A stretch of DNA of 64,000 bases from Yersinia ruckeri ATCC 29473 (GTDB taxonomy: Bacteria > Pseudomonadota > Gammaproteobacteria > Enterobacterales > Enterobacteriaceae). Both the position numbers and the translations under genes were made by a program. The DNA lies in assembly GCF_000754815.1 (NCBI RefSeq), contig NZ_KN150747.1, forward strand, positions 1,705,908 through 1,769,907, read 5' to 3'. This document shows positions 48,101 through 58,223 of the stretch, piece by piece. The notes beneath the pieces are model-generated. The model saw only the letters and a program-made list of their open reading frames with translations. It had not been told where the DNA came from and searched no databases. Every line of letters starts with the position of its first letter. The first letter of the stretch is position 1.

Positions 48101-51100
48101 ACTGGTATGCCTTCCTTGTTGAATTCAAGAGTCGTAATCATCTGGTAATGGCTATTGTCTTGTATTGCTCGCTCAGTGATGTATTCATACACTGAGCCCA
48201 ATGCAGAGTCATTGTTATCTTTACGCCACATCCTGCCAGCCCCAAGGATAACTAAGCGCTCCTGGGCACGAGAAATAGCTACGTTGATTCGAGGCGTATC
48301 CCGCAAAAAGCCCTGCAGGGCGTTGGGATTGTCCCGCACTAAGCTAAGAATGATGATCTTGTTTTCCTGACCCTGGTAAGAATCGACAGTGTCGATCCGG
48401 ATTAGGTGACGCAGCGGGCCCATCCACTCAGCTTGATTGAGCTGAGTCTCAATCTCATTTTTTTGGGCTCTGTACATGGTAATGATACCGATCGGATGAG
48501 GGTGTTCATTTGTGACCGTTCGTTGCAGGTGTTCAACAGCATCTGCATCTACTAGCACTCGCAACGAATGCAATAACAAATCTATTTCATGCTGGTTGGT
48601 GTAGCCAGGTTTAGTCTGTTTCTCACCCTGCTCAGAGGTTGTATCGATCCAGCTAACCCCCTTGTTCCATGGGGCGGGTAATTCATCGAACCATGCCTTG
48701 GCTGGTCCTCGTCCTGTGTGCAGCTTACCAATATCATCTGCGTAAAAACAGGCTGAGACTAGATCGCCTATGGGTTCAATCATTCGGTATTGTGTATCCA
48801 GAGTCACTCCACCACATGCATTGAAGGCCCGCTCGAAATCAGATTCCACGAAGGCTTCTTTGCTCACATCGAGTAGTTTGCTGGCGTGTTTTATATGCCC
48901 ATTCTGGTAAAATGGTGGTAACTGCTTATGATCGCCCACCAATAAGACGCGTTTTGCACTTTGCAATGCAACCATCAACTCACTGGCCTGAGCACGGCCA
49001 GCCTCATCGACAATAACCCAATCAAATTGGCTCTGATCCAACTCTAAACTGCGACGTCCAACCCCAACGAGTGTACCGCAGGCTAATTGTTTGGTTTTCA
49101 GCATAAAGCGGTCATAGCCAGCCTCTCCAGAGCGCAGGACATCGAGCCACTCCTGACTTAGGGATAACAATCGATGCAGGCGATCCACCTTGACGGGGTT
49201 GTTCACTCCATGGCTCTGAGCCAAGATTTGAAGTAGCTTGTCTAGTAACAGCTCACTATTTGTTGGCAACTCGCCAAATGCACTGTTGAACTGCTGGCGG
49301 ACGATTGTCTCAATTGTTTCCACCGTCTGATTTCTTTGGTGCGTTAATTCCACTAACTGGCTCACATGGATCTCATTGGACTCTCCGCCAGTGCGCACCA
49401 GCTTTTCTCGCTGACGTTCATACTGTCCTAATTGCACCAACAAAGGAGCTAGACTACGGTGTAATCGCGTTGCATCTTGAACCAGCTCATGTGGTAGCTG
49501 TAGTCGGGTGGAGAGGGCGCTAACCCGTATGTCATATTCCCGGTGAAACTTGTGGCGGATCTTCTGCTGCAAAGCTCGGGTATGTGTAGGCAGCATACGA
49601 TCATCGATCAGCGATTCATTGCCAATTCGAATAGTATCCAGTTCCAGACCCTTGTCAGAGCAAAGCTCTCTCGCCTTTATCGCGACGTTATCCACCGCTG
49701 AGTGCTGTTGGCCCACCAGTAAGATGTTGTTCATACCGGCATGTTCAAACAGATAGTGGATGAATTTACTGACAAAAGTAGTTTTACCAGTACCTGGCGG
49801 TCCTTGAAGCACACCGACAGGGCCTTGTCCTACTAAGAACTGAAATGCTTCAAGTTGTTTATTATTTGTTTCCTGTCCTGGAACATCGTACAACTCCCGC
49901 AGTTTCTGAACTGTCGGACGATCCGCCATTTCTCTCAGGGCTGGTTTTTGTCTGGTATCAAAATAGTCAGCCAAGTTGGGTATGAGCGACTTTTTCGTCA
50001 TAACCCGGTTCAGAGCCTTAAGTCTCAGATCCCTTGATGATTTGCTGCGAATGGATTCTAGTTGAAGTGATTTTCCGGGTATAAACTGCTTACTAGCCCA
50101 ATGGTTAACCGGCTGTATCGCCATATAGCTACCGGTCGTCTCGTTGATCAAGAGCTCACCAAGCTTTTCATCTGACTTAGGCTGATAGATATAGTAGGTC
50201 TCATCTGCATCGATCTGCAGATCCCGTCCATCGAGGCACAAATAGGGGTACATCGGGTATCCACTATCGCTGACTTTTTCCTCAACGTTAGATTCAATTT
50301 GAAAGCTTTGGCGAAGTTGCCCTTCCGTATCAGCCAACGCTTTCCATAATTTATCTGGGGACAACTCCAAGCGCTCTTCATCCGTCAAAGGAACGTCATA
50401 AACTTCCTCGGAAAGACTGAATTGCTCAATAATGGCATCAATCACAGCCTCCATGCTTAGAATTGCATCAACCAGAGTGCACTGCTCATCTAGAGGGCCA
50501 TTTTGCAGAGCAATAGGCCGGGATAGTCGCCCAACAGAACGCCGTTGGGCGCTGACTACATCACTCAGTGGAATAGAAGCTGTGTGTCGGACTTTGGTTA
50601 TTTTACGTGCTTCAACATCTAGGTTTACTTGTAGATAAGCTGTATTACCCGTAATAAAACAAGCAAGTTCTTTAGTAGGGCCGTGGACTCGGCTATTAAC
50701 CCATTTGCAGTTGAAATAGTAACCGCCGTCGATTGTGTCCAAAAGTGTGGGCGCTGTCGGAAAGCTGTTAGCTCTCCAGCTCAACAAAATAGGTTCTTTT
50801 TTTTCAATCTCTGCTTGTTCTGACTGTTCTGACTGTTCTGACTGTTCTGACTGTTCTGGCTCTAGGGCTGTATGCAGTGCATTGAGCAATGGGGTAAGAG
50901 AGACTGGGATTTGAGTTTGATTGTCACGAGCTCTAATGAATTCCTCTTGAACTTTCGGTGGCAATTCTCCTGCGAAAAGCTCTTCGACGATCTTGAAGAC
51001 GGCACATCGGTCACGACCATAGGCATCAGTTATGGCAGGGTTTGATGGCCCATACTCAGTATTAAACGCCTCCGTTTCACTACCGTAATCGAGCACGTCT

Positions 51101-53091
51101 ACAAGCATGATTTTCTCGGCATTGCAGTCTTTCACAAGAATATTCTCTGGATGTAGATCTCCATGGGCAAATCGCTTTTCGTGAAAATCAATTACGGTAC
51201 TAACCAGATTAATTGCAAGATCCCGCTTGTCTTTTTGAGACAATGTAAGATCCAATAGATAACTTGGCCAAGTTTCACCTTCCACATATTCTGTAGCGAC
51301 AAACAGCCCCTGAGGATTCATTAAACCGAAGTCCACGATCTTTGGAGTTGCTAAAGTGGCGTCCTGGAACTGTTCCAGACGTTTCAGAAACTGTAGTATT
51401 CGACGGTTGGAGCCGGGTTGATTTCGAGAGACCTGAACGTTGTCCCACAACTTCACAAGCATTTCCTGGTTATCTTTATGAGCCAAGAAAGCCTTCTTGC
51501 TGCTCCCGCTGGCTAAGGCCTTGAATGCATCCTGAAGCTTATCTGGTGAAGGGGGAAAGGCCTGTAGTATTAAGTATGGTGTGAGATCTTGGCGTCGGTG
51601 GGGGCTGTGCATCAATTGCTCAAAGATCTGTTGGGAGTCCTTATCTTCTGCAGGGCACGTTCCGGTGAGGGAGTTGAACTCTGTCAGCATGCTAGGAGCA
51701 CCTTCAAAGCGTTCAACTGCATCCCAAGAGAGAGCTTTTTCAAACCAAGAGTTCAGTAGGCCATCGAAAGGATCGTTTACGGGAATGGTCCATTCGGGGA
51801 CTCCATCCACTTGCTCAAGCTTCTGATTGAAGCAGATCTGATAAGCCACTGAGGCCAGTAGGAAGACATCAATACGAAAAGCATCAATGATGTCACCTTC
51901 ACACATAGCATCTTCGGGCAATGCGACTGGTGAACTTTGAAGCAATTTTCGATGTTCGGCCACTGTTCCAGATTCGGGAAAAAATGCGGCGCCAAAGCCA
52001 GATGCCAGAATACTATCGTGATTGTTGGCATACCAGAGGTTGTGTGGGTCAACATCACGATGAGCAATGTTCAACGCATGTAAGTCAGCAAACGGGGCCA
52101 AAAGCGCTCGTACGCGATCCATCCGTTGCTCCCTTGACCAGGCTGCAGAATCACTAGCGATGACTTCATCCAAGCGCTCGGTATTTCGAGGCAATTCATA
52201 TAACTCACAGAAATCCTCCGTGACGTCATCGATGGAAACGTCGTTGACGTACCTAAGCAGGTAATCACGCATATTGCTGTTATCGCGAATGAATTTGCCT
52301 ATCCGATTTTCACGGAGGGCAATATCAGCCCAGGTCGATTGTAAGGCATGCAGGGTACCTAATTGATTGAAGTCCCAGCGGCGGATCAGTCCCTTCGCTG
52401 AGGGCATTGACCGGTCTTGAGCCAAGTATTCCTTGTAGATTGAGTTTCGGTGAGCAAACCAAGATTTATTCGTGTGAGCCTGAAAGTTACCAACAACAAG
52501 CTCTTTTTTCTGAATCTTTGGGCCTTCGATAAATTTGTAGATGATCTGCAGGGATTTTTCAGAGTTTGGCCTCGCTTTCCCGGTTGAGTTGAAGAATCCG
52601 GCCAGTTTTTTATTGGCGACGAGAGTGTCATACTTTTCAGGAGCTCGAATAGCAAGAAACTCATCCAGTGAGTGAACGAAAGGCCTTTCTATGAGGGGAA
52701 GATTTTCTGGAGTAGCGTTTCCGCATAGTACAACATGGGCCTCTACGGTGAGCCAATAACCGAGGTTGTGTGACAACTCTCTATCAAGTAGCTTCTGTAG
52801 GCGTAGGGCATGTTCTCGTTTGATAGCAAAAGGGCTTTTGCCACGGTTTTGGCCATTCTGGATCCACATCCCATTGTCATATTCGATTATACCATTCCAC
52901 TCTTTCAGCTCGACCAAAAGCAGACGGTCATGAGTAATTATAAGGCAGTCGATTTCCATTGGCCCTTGAGCATCCGACGCAACCAACCCCGCAAATCCGT
53001 GCCAGCTGCTTTGAAACTGCTGCTCCATTTTACTGATTGCCCTAAGCTCACTTGCGTGAAGTCCAGCTCCACCCACTTTTTTTATGTCCAT
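48097..53091 (-). CDS. NERD nuclease - pseudokinase - protein kinase - SF1 helicase fusion
   Basis: This 1664-aa protein joins four modules. Residues 1-150 form a NERD (PD-(D/E)xK) nuclease domain with EIDCLIITHDRLLLVELKEW, holding the catalytic Asp and ExK. Residues about 210-470 are kinase-like: HRDVDPHN (344-351) is kept, but SGFG replaces DFG, so it is probably a pseudokinase. Residues about 515-745 look like an active kinase: VKLW lysine (K547), HGDLHPEN (643-650) and DVLDYG (665-670). A SEQ-repeat linker follows. Residues about 1075-1620 are a Upf1-like SF1 helicase: GPPGTGKTT (1097), VDEAG (1361), GDHKQLPPF (1386), DSYQGQE (1570) and NVAISRAQER (1603). N-terminal NERD plus kinase recalls BREX PglW, but PglW lacks a helicase. 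I cannot assign it to a named system. It is next to hsdMSR and likely anti-phage. Confidence 0.9.
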   Translation of the reverse strand: MDIKKVGGAGLHASELRAISKMEQQFQSSWHGFAGLVASDAQGPMEIDCLIITHDRLLLVELKEWNGIIEYDNGMWIQNGQNRGKSPFAIKREHALRLQKLLDRELSHNLGYWLTVEAHVVLCGNATPENLPLIERPFVHSLDEFLAIRAPEKYDTLVANKKLAGFFNSTGKARPNSEKSLQIIYKFIEGPKIQKKELVVGNFQAHTNKSWFAHRNSIYKEYLAQDRSMPSAKGLIRRWDFNQLGTLHALQSTWADIALRENRIGKFIRDNSNMRDYLLRYVNDVSIDDVTEDFCELYELPRNTERLDEVIASDSAAWSREQRMDRVRALLAPFADLHALNIAHRDVDPHNLWYANNHDSILASGFGAAFFPESGTVAEHRKLLQSSPVALPEDAMCEGDIIDAFRIDVFLLASVAYQICFNQKLEQVDGVPEWTIPVNDPFDGLLNSWFEKALSWDAVERFEGAPSMLTEFNSLTGTCPAEDKDSQQIFEQLMHSPHRRQDLTPYLILQAFPPSPDKLQDAFKALASGSSKKAFLAHKDNQEMLVKLWDNVQVSRNQPGSNRRILQFLKRLEQFQDATLATPKIVDFGLMNPQGLFVATEYVEGETWPSYLLDLTLSQKDKRDLAINLVSTVIDFHEKRFAHGDLHPENILVKDCNAEKIMLVDVLDYGSETEAFNTEYGPSNPAITDAYGRDRCAVFKIVEELFAGELPPKVQEEFIRARDNQTQIPVSLTPLLNALHTALEPEQSEQSEQSEQSEQAEIEKKEPILLSWRANSFPTAPTLLDTIDGGYYFNCKWVNSRVHGPTKELACFITGNTAYLQVNLDVEARKITKVRHTASIPLSDVVSAQRRSVGRLSRPIALQNGPLDEQCTLVDAILSMEAVIDAIIEQFSLSEEVYDVPLTDEERLELSPDKLWKALADTEGQLRQSFQIESNVEEKVSDSGYPMYPYLCLDGRDLQIDADETYYIYQPKSDEKLGELLINETTGSYMAIQPVNHWASKQFIPGKSLQLESIRSKSSRDLRLKALNRVMTKKSLIPNLADYFDTRQKPALREMADRPTVQKLRELYDVPGQETNNKQLEAFQFLVGQGPVGVLQGPPGTGKTTFVSKFIHYLFEHAGMNNILLVGQQHSAVDNVAIKARELCSDKGLELDTIRIGNESLIDDRMLPTHTRALQQKIRHKFHREYDIRVSALSTRLQLPHELVQDATRLHRSLAPLLVQLGQYERQREKLVRTGGESNEIHVSQLVELTHQRNQTVETIETIVRQQFNSAFGELPTNSELLLDKLLQILAQSHGVNNPVKVDRLHRLLSLSQEWLDVLRSGEAGYDRFMLKTKQLACGTLVGVGRRSLELDQSQFDWVIVDEAGRAQASELMVALQSAKRVLLVGDHKQLPPFYQNGHIKHASKLLDVSKEAFVESDFERAFNACGGVTLDTQYRMIEPIGDLVSACFYADDIGKLHTGRGPAKAWFDELPAPWNKGVSWIDTTSEQGEKQTKPGYTNQHEIDLLLHSLRVLVDADAVEHLQRTVTNEHPHPIGIITMYRAQKNEIETQLNQAEWMGPLRHLIRIDTVDSYQGQENKIIILSLVRDNPNALQGFLRDTPRINVAISRAQERLVILGAGRMWRKDNNDSALGSVYEYITERAIQDNSHYQMITTLEFNKEGIPV
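50816..50860 (-). repeat. 9-bp in-frame tandem repeat encoding Ser-Glu-Gln
   Basis: Four perfect TGTTCTGAC units and one variant encode EQSEQSEQSEQSEQ in the linker between kinase and helicase modules (about residues 746-760). Copy change keeps the frame, so linker length can vary. Confidence 0.95.
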
Positions 53092-53207
53092 CGACCTTAT
53101 GCCCTTATTTCAGAGGTTTTATAATTTATTGAATATAAATTATTTTTATTGTCTGAAGCGGCAATCAGTTATAAGTCAAACTTCATGCCAATCCTCAATT
53201 TGATAAA

Positions 53208-56200
53208 TCAGCTATGAAGGTACTTCTTGAAGTTCTCCGCCTGCTCTAGCACGCTCTTGTAGACTGCATCGTTGGCTACCGGTGGGAAACCATAGCGGTG
53301 TAATAGCAAGATAAGATCTACTTTCAGCTTGGCCTTGATATCGTCGCGGTTGCTCCAGTCGGGGTACTGGGCGCTGTCGTCGACAATAACCTTCATATCC
53401 TTGGCCAATTCCAACATCTTATCCTTGTCATAGGTGAAATCGTACTTCTCACACATATGCGCCAGGATATCGAGAAAGGCTTTCTCTTCCATATCGATGC
53501 CAATATCGGCGAACGACATCATCTCGGTCTTAATGTCGTAGATCATGTCGGCCATCTGCTGGGTGAAAGTATCGAACTCTTCACCGTTGAGCACGTCGTT
53601 CTCTTTACGCTGATTATACTGTTCAACCAATGCCTGGAAACGCTTGGAGAAATTGATGCCCTGAAGCTGGTTCACCTTTTGAAAATCACTAATAGCTTTT
53701 GCCAGCATCTTTTGCAGCAGTTGCATCCGGGTATTAGGCAACTTGATCTTGCCAATGCGAGCCATGTACTCATCATCAAAGATGTCGATGGTCTCAGCTT
53801 TATCTTCGCCTAAGGTGAAGATCTCCTCTACTCCTTCAGCCTTGAGTGCCTCGGCAATCATCTCACGCACTTTCTGATTCATCTGCGCGGTGTCTGGCGC
53901 ATCGCCCTTAGTCAGCTTGAAGACGATAGAACGCACGGCCAGATAGAAATGAATTCGCTCTCGCTCATCCTGAGTGATCTCTTCACTGCCAACGCAAACG
54001 TCATAGGCGGCTTTCAGGCGTTTCACCAATCCCATAAAGCGCAACTCAATCTTCTTGGTCTGCAGCGCAAACTCGGCGGCCCGGTTGAGGCATTCCAGCT
54101 GTAAGGTCGGCGCGGCAGAGAAGTAATTGCGGCTATCGAAAGTATGGAACACCTGAGCAAGCAGATGCAGGTGATTACGCACCTCAATCAGTGACTGTTG
54201 GACATCTTCAAAGTTGGATTTATCAGCCTTCGAGTACATGGCCAATGCCATGTTCATCCGGCTTTTAATGCCGATGTAATCGACTACCAACCCCTTTTCC
54301 TTACCCTCAAACCGGCGGTTTACACGCGAGATAGTTTGGATCAGGTTGTGCTTTTGCAACGGTTTATCGATGTATATTGTATCAAGTTCGGGCACGTCAA
54401 AGCCGGTCAGCCACATGTCCACCACAATCGCAATTTTGAAGTTGGACTTAGGGTTCTTGAACTGTTTGTCCAGCTCACGGCGGTACTCCTTAGTACCGAG
54501 CAAGTTATACATGGCCTCATCATCATCTTGGCCCCGAGTCATTACCATGTTGACCAGAGGAAGACTCATCAGTTCTTTTTTCTCTTGCTCGGTAAGGGTG
54601 ACACCATCGATAGCCTGTTTCGCCTCGAACCAATCGGGGCTCTGTAGCTTCAGACTCTTATAGAAATCGTAGGCAATCTCCCGGCTGGCACAGACAAACA
54701 TCGCCTTACCTTTGATGGTCGAACCTTCCGTCACCCGTTTTTCGTAATGCTGTGCGAAATCCTTGGCCAATGCTTCGATGCGATCCGGATCGCCCAAGAT
54801 GGAATTCATATTGGCCGTGGTTTTCTTGCTCTCTTCAATCTGGTGTTCACTGGCACCTAACTTTTCGCATTCTTGATAGTACTGCTCGATCTCTTCCAGC
54901 CTGCTGTTATCAAGCACCACTTTGGCCGCTCGTCCTTCGTAGACAATTCGCACCGTGATTTCATCATTAACCGATTCGGTCATGGTGTAACTATCGATGG
55001 TGGGGCCAAATACATCCAGAGTGGCGTCGATAGGGGTGCCGGTAAAGCCAACATAGGTCGCATTAGGCAGCGAGTCGTGCAGATACTTAGCAAAACCATA
55101 GGTTTTCTTCACTGTGCCGCTCTCAGCGTCGATGCTGATCTTAAGGTCGAGGTTAATCTGGCTGCGGTGGGCTTCGTCAGAGATACAGATGATGTTGCTG
55201 CGACTGGAGAGCAGTTGAATATCTTCAGTGAATTTATGAATGGTCGTGAGGAATACCCCGCCGCTGGCGCATCCGGCCAGCTTGTCCCGCAGATCCTGAC
55301 GGCTGGTGACCGGTTCAATCACTGCATCTCCGATAAAAGCGGTGGCATTGCAGAATTGCTTCGCGAGCTGTTCATCGAGATCGGTGCGGTCGGTAATGAG
55401 AACAATGGTCGGACTGGCAAAATCGACGCTCTTCATCAACAACCGGGTAAGAAACTGCATGGTATAGCTCTTGCCGCAGCCCGTGGCACCAAAGTAGGTT
55501 CCCCCTTTACCAGTGCCACCGATATTCTCGCCGTTGGCCGCTATCTGCTTGCGCTCTTTTTTAATGTTGTAGTAAAGCTTACGGGCGGCGTAGTACTGCG
55601 GATAGCGACAGCAGATCTTCACTTCCTGTTTGCTGGTGTCTGGGAAGAAGACGAAGTTCTTCAACACGTCCAGCAGACGGACCGGATGAAATAGCCCTTG
55701 GATCAGGGTGTAGAGACCATTGATGCCATCTTGCTCTGTGGACTCGTTACCGTTCACCTTGCGCCAAGCGTAGTAGAACTCGTAAGGAGCAAACAGGTTA
55801 CCTAGCTTATTGTTAACTCCGTCACTGAGAATACACAGAGCGTTATAGACAAACAGCTTAGGAATGTCGCGCTTGTAGCGCACGCATAGTTGGCGCCAGG
55901 CGTCATAGGTGGTGGCCTCTTCTTCCCGTACCGCCGATTTAAACTCGAAGACTACCAGCGGCAAGCCATTCACATACAAGATGGCATCGGGGATACGCAG
56001 TTGCAGCCCGCCGTCACGGGTCTGTCCTTCTATCTCTAGTTGACTAACCAACCGGTAGATATTATTGCCCACCTCGACCATATCTTCGCCATGCCCTGTA
56101 AATAAGCTGGCTAACTGCTCTGACAAGGTGCTGGTATCCATCAGCTCGATATAGAGGTCTTTCTTATTACGATCTTCACGTTTAAGTAAAAAGCCGTTGC

Positions 56201-56489
56201 TGAGCCAGTGGCAGAAGGTTTTATTGCTCTGGTAGAGATCGCTGGCAGGCAGTGTCTGCAACTGATGGAGGATGTGAAAAATCTCCCCTTCCGTGATCCC
56301 CTCAGCCTGATACTGGTTGACGAGAAACTGGCGCAGGTCATCCGTAATAAGCACTTCACTTTTATCGATGCGCGGCACATTGCTACCGACAAAATGAGGG
56401 TAACAGGATTGGCCTTCCGCATTCGAGTGCTGCCCCAGTAGGGAGATAATGGCCTGTTCCAGCTTCGCTTCCGTGAAAATATGGCTCAT
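53208..56489 (-). CDS. hsdR: Type I restriction enzyme motor/endonuclease subunit HsdR
   Basis: HsdR translocates DNA and cuts at a distance when the HsdMS complex meets unmodified sites. The 1093-aa protein has the N-terminal PD-ExK nuclease (PDAILYVNGLPLVVFEFKSA, with D, E and K), Walker A (GATGCGKSY), DEAH (ISDEAHRSQ), and later SF2 motifs (GFTGTPID, DMWLTGFDVP, QTISRVNRR). Length is in the usual range. It is complete. It lies downstream of the interrupted hsdS, so its expression may be reduced by polarity, because the IS is in the opposite direction. Confidence 0.96.
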   Translation of the reverse strand: MSHIFTEAKLEQAIISLLGQHSNAEGQSCYPHFVGSNVPRIDKSEVLITDDLRQFLVNQYQAEGITEGEIFHILHQLQTLPASDLYQSNKTFCHWLSNGFLLKREDRNKKDLYIELMDTSTLSEQLASLFTGHGEDMVEVGNNIYRLVSQLEIEGQTRDGGLQLRIPDAILYVNGLPLVVFEFKSAVREEEATTYDAWRQLCVRYKRDIPKLFVYNALCILSDGVNNKLGNLFAPYEFYYAWRKVNGNESTEQDGINGLYTLIQGLFHPVRLLDVLKNFVFFPDTSKQEVKICCRYPQYYAARKLYYNIKKERKQIAANGENIGGTGKGGTYFGATGCGKSYTMQFLTRLLMKSVDFASPTIVLITDRTDLDEQLAKQFCNATAFIGDAVIEPVTSRQDLRDKLAGCASGGVFLTTIHKFTEDIQLLSSRSNIICISDEAHRSQINLDLKISIDAESGTVKKTYGFAKYLHDSLPNATYVGFTGTPIDATLDVFGPTIDSYTMTESVNDEITVRIVYEGRAAKVVLDNSRLEEIEQYYQECEKLGASEHQIEESKKTTANMNSILGDPDRIEALAKDFAQHYEKRVTEGSTIKGKAMFVCASREIAYDFYKSLKLQSPDWFEAKQAIDGVTLTEQEKKELMSLPLVNMVMTRGQDDDEAMYNLLGTKEYRRELDKQFKNPKSNFKIAIVVDMWLTGFDVPELDTIYIDKPLQKHNLIQTISRVNRRFEGKEKGLVVDYIGIKSRMNMALAMYSKADKSNFEDVQQSLIEVRNHLHLLAQVFHTFDSRNYFSAAPTLQLECLNRAAEFALQTKKIELRFMGLVKRLKAAYDVCVGSEEITQDERERIHFYLAVRSIVFKLTKGDAPDTAQMNQKVREMIAEALKAEGVEEIFTLGEDKAETIDIFDDEYMARIGKIKLPNTRMQLLQKMLAKAISDFQKVNQLQGINFSKRFQALVEQYNQRKENDVLNGEEFDTFTQQMADMIYDIKTEMMSFADIGIDMEEKAFLDILAHMCEKYDFTYDKDKMLELAKDMKVIVDDSAQYPDWSNRDDIKAKLKVDLILLLHRYGFPPVANDAVYKSVLEQAENFKKYLHS

Positions 56490-57072
56490 GGCAATGGCTT
56501 CTTCTTCGTTTTGTGGTCGGTATAGCCGATCAGTAATAACCGCCTCACCATAAATAAATCGTGTGGCGTTAGGAGGGTTTATGCCAATACTTCGTCTGCG
56601 GTGTCGACCTCACTATCGCTAATGCGCAGATCACCGGAGATTAGTTTGGGTAGCAAGGTATCTCGGAGTTTGATGAGCTCGGAGTTCTGTTGACGGTTTG
56701 ATACCTGCTTTTCAGAAAATGACTTAAATGATCGCTCTGCTTTCTCTGCAATATCAAATGGCGGTAAAACCACGAATTGCTCTGATAGAATTTTACGACT
56801 AAGTTCTGTTTGTCCAGTGCTTCCCTCGCCCAGTCGCTCAATTAATGCTTCCAGAGAAAGCATTAATTGACCAAAAGTAAAAATAGGGCATGCATTATCA
56901 CTCACCCTTACGACAGTGACATGCGAATCAGCAACTGTAGTTTCAGATAGATGAGTTACTTGTGCTATCCGCCCCAAGGTTCCAACCCCTGTAGAATTAA
57001 CTAATACTGAATAGACCCGGGTTTCGTAGACACTTTTTTGCCTCATAATGGAGGCCTAATGAAGGAGTGTTT

Positions 57073-57351
57073 ATGTCAGTCAAAACGTTCACTGAAGAAT
57101 TCAAAATTGAAGCTGTAAAACAGATTAACGAGCAGGGATACCCTGTTTCTGAGGTTGCGGCACGACTTGGTGTTTCCACCAATAGCCTTTACGCATGGAT
57201 CAAGCGTTACCAAAAACCCGAACCACAGCGCAAGCAGGACGATGCCCTCCAGCACGAAGTAAAGCGCCTCAGGCAAGAACTTAAGCGGGTGACTGAAGAG
57301 CGAGATATTTTAAAAAAGGCCGCCGCGTACTTTGCAAGAACGTCAGGCTGA
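57073..57351 (+). CDS. IS3-family transposase OrfA
   Basis: The 92-aa protein has an N-terminal helix-turn-helix (TFTEEFKIEAVKQINEQGYP then VSEVAARLGVS) and a leucine-rich coiled coil (DALQHEVKRLRQELKRVTEE). It binds the IS ends. I chose the ATG at 57073 because GAAGGAG precedes it; an earlier GTG is less likely. The slippery A AAA AAG at 57312-57318 allows a -1 shift into the OrfB frame, open all the way, to make the OrfAB transposase. Confidence 0.94.
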   Translation: MSVKTFTEEFKIEAVKQINEQGYPVSEVAARLGVSTNSLYAWIKRYQKPEPQRKQDDALQHEVKRLRQELKRVTEERDILKKAAAYFARTSG

Positions 57352-57371
57352 AGTACGCCTTCATTAAAAAA

Positions 57372-58223
57372 ATGTCGACCTTTTATGCGGTACGCCGGTT
57401 GTGTCTGGTTCTTGGCCTCCATTACAGCGGTTATTACCAGTGGCTAAAACGGCCTCAATCTCTGCGCGCCAGGCAAGATGAGCGCCAAACAGGCCTCATT
57501 AAACAACTGTGGCTTGAAAGTGGTACGGTTTATGGTTATCGAAAAATCTGGCTCGACATGAAAGACTTGGGTGAGCGAGCTGGGCGTAACAGGATCGCGC
57601 GCCTAATGAGGCTTGCAGAGTTGGCTTCTCAAACCGGATATCGGAAACGCCGCTATTACGGCGGCGGAAAAACATCAGTTGCCAACCCTAATTACCTTGA
57701 ACGCCAGTTCATTGTTCCTACCCCCAATACGCATTGGGTGAGTGACATGACCTATATCAGAACGCATGAGGGATGGTTGTATCTGGCCGTTGTTCTCGAT
57801 CTTTTCTCGCGTCGGGGTATCGGCTGGAGTATGGGGGGGCGAATGACAGCAGAGCTGGTGATGGACGCCTTGTTGATGGCAGTGTGGCGACGTAAACCAA
57901 CGGCAAAAGTACTAATCCATTCGGATCAGGGCTCGCAATATACGAGCGAAAGATGTCAGCATTTTATGACCGCTCACAATTTAAAAAGCAGCATGAGTCG
58001 CCGAGGTAATTGCCATGATAACGCGGTGGCTGAAAGCTTTTTTCAGTTGCTAAAACGAGAACGCATAAAGAAACGGATCTATAAAAATAGAGAAGAAGCG
58101 AAGGCGGATATCTTCGATTATGTAGAGATGTTTTATAATGCTAAACGGCGTCACAGTGCCTGTGAAGATCAACCACCTGCAGTTTATGAAAGTGCCTGGT
58201 TCATGAGGCACGCAACCGTCTAG
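57372..58223 (+). CDS. IS3-family transposase OrfB (DDE catalytic part)
   Basis: The 283-aa protein has the integrase-core DDE residues in NTHWVSDMTYI (D), HSDQGSQYTS (D) and NAVAESFFQLLKRER (E), plus the N-terminal HTH_21 region. It is read mainly as the OrfAB fusion through -1 frameshifting. No stop or deletion is visible, so the IS may still be active. Confidence 0.95.
   Translation: MSTFYAVRRLCLVLGLHYSGYYQWLKRPQSLRARQDERQTGLIKQLWLESGTVYGYRKIWLDMKDLGERAGRNRIARLMRLAELASQTGYRKRRYYGGGKTSVANPNYLERQFIVPTPNTHWVSDMTYIRTHEGWLYLAVVLDLFSRRGIGWSMGGRMTAELVMDALLMAVWRRKPTAKVLIHSDQGSQYTSERCQHFMTAHNLKSSMSRRGNCHDNAVAESFFQLLKRERIKKRIYKNREEAKADIFDYVEMFYNAKRRHSACEDQPPAVYESAWFMRHATV

Noticed and set aside
54873-55694. 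273-codon plus-strand frame inside hsdR
   Set aside because: It is fully opposite the conserved HsdR helicase region and has no motif of its own.
57008-57046. ATG at 57046 as the true start of the C-terminal HsdS piece
   Set aside because: The codons before 57007 lie inside the IS end; the piece is a continuation of the interrupted gene.
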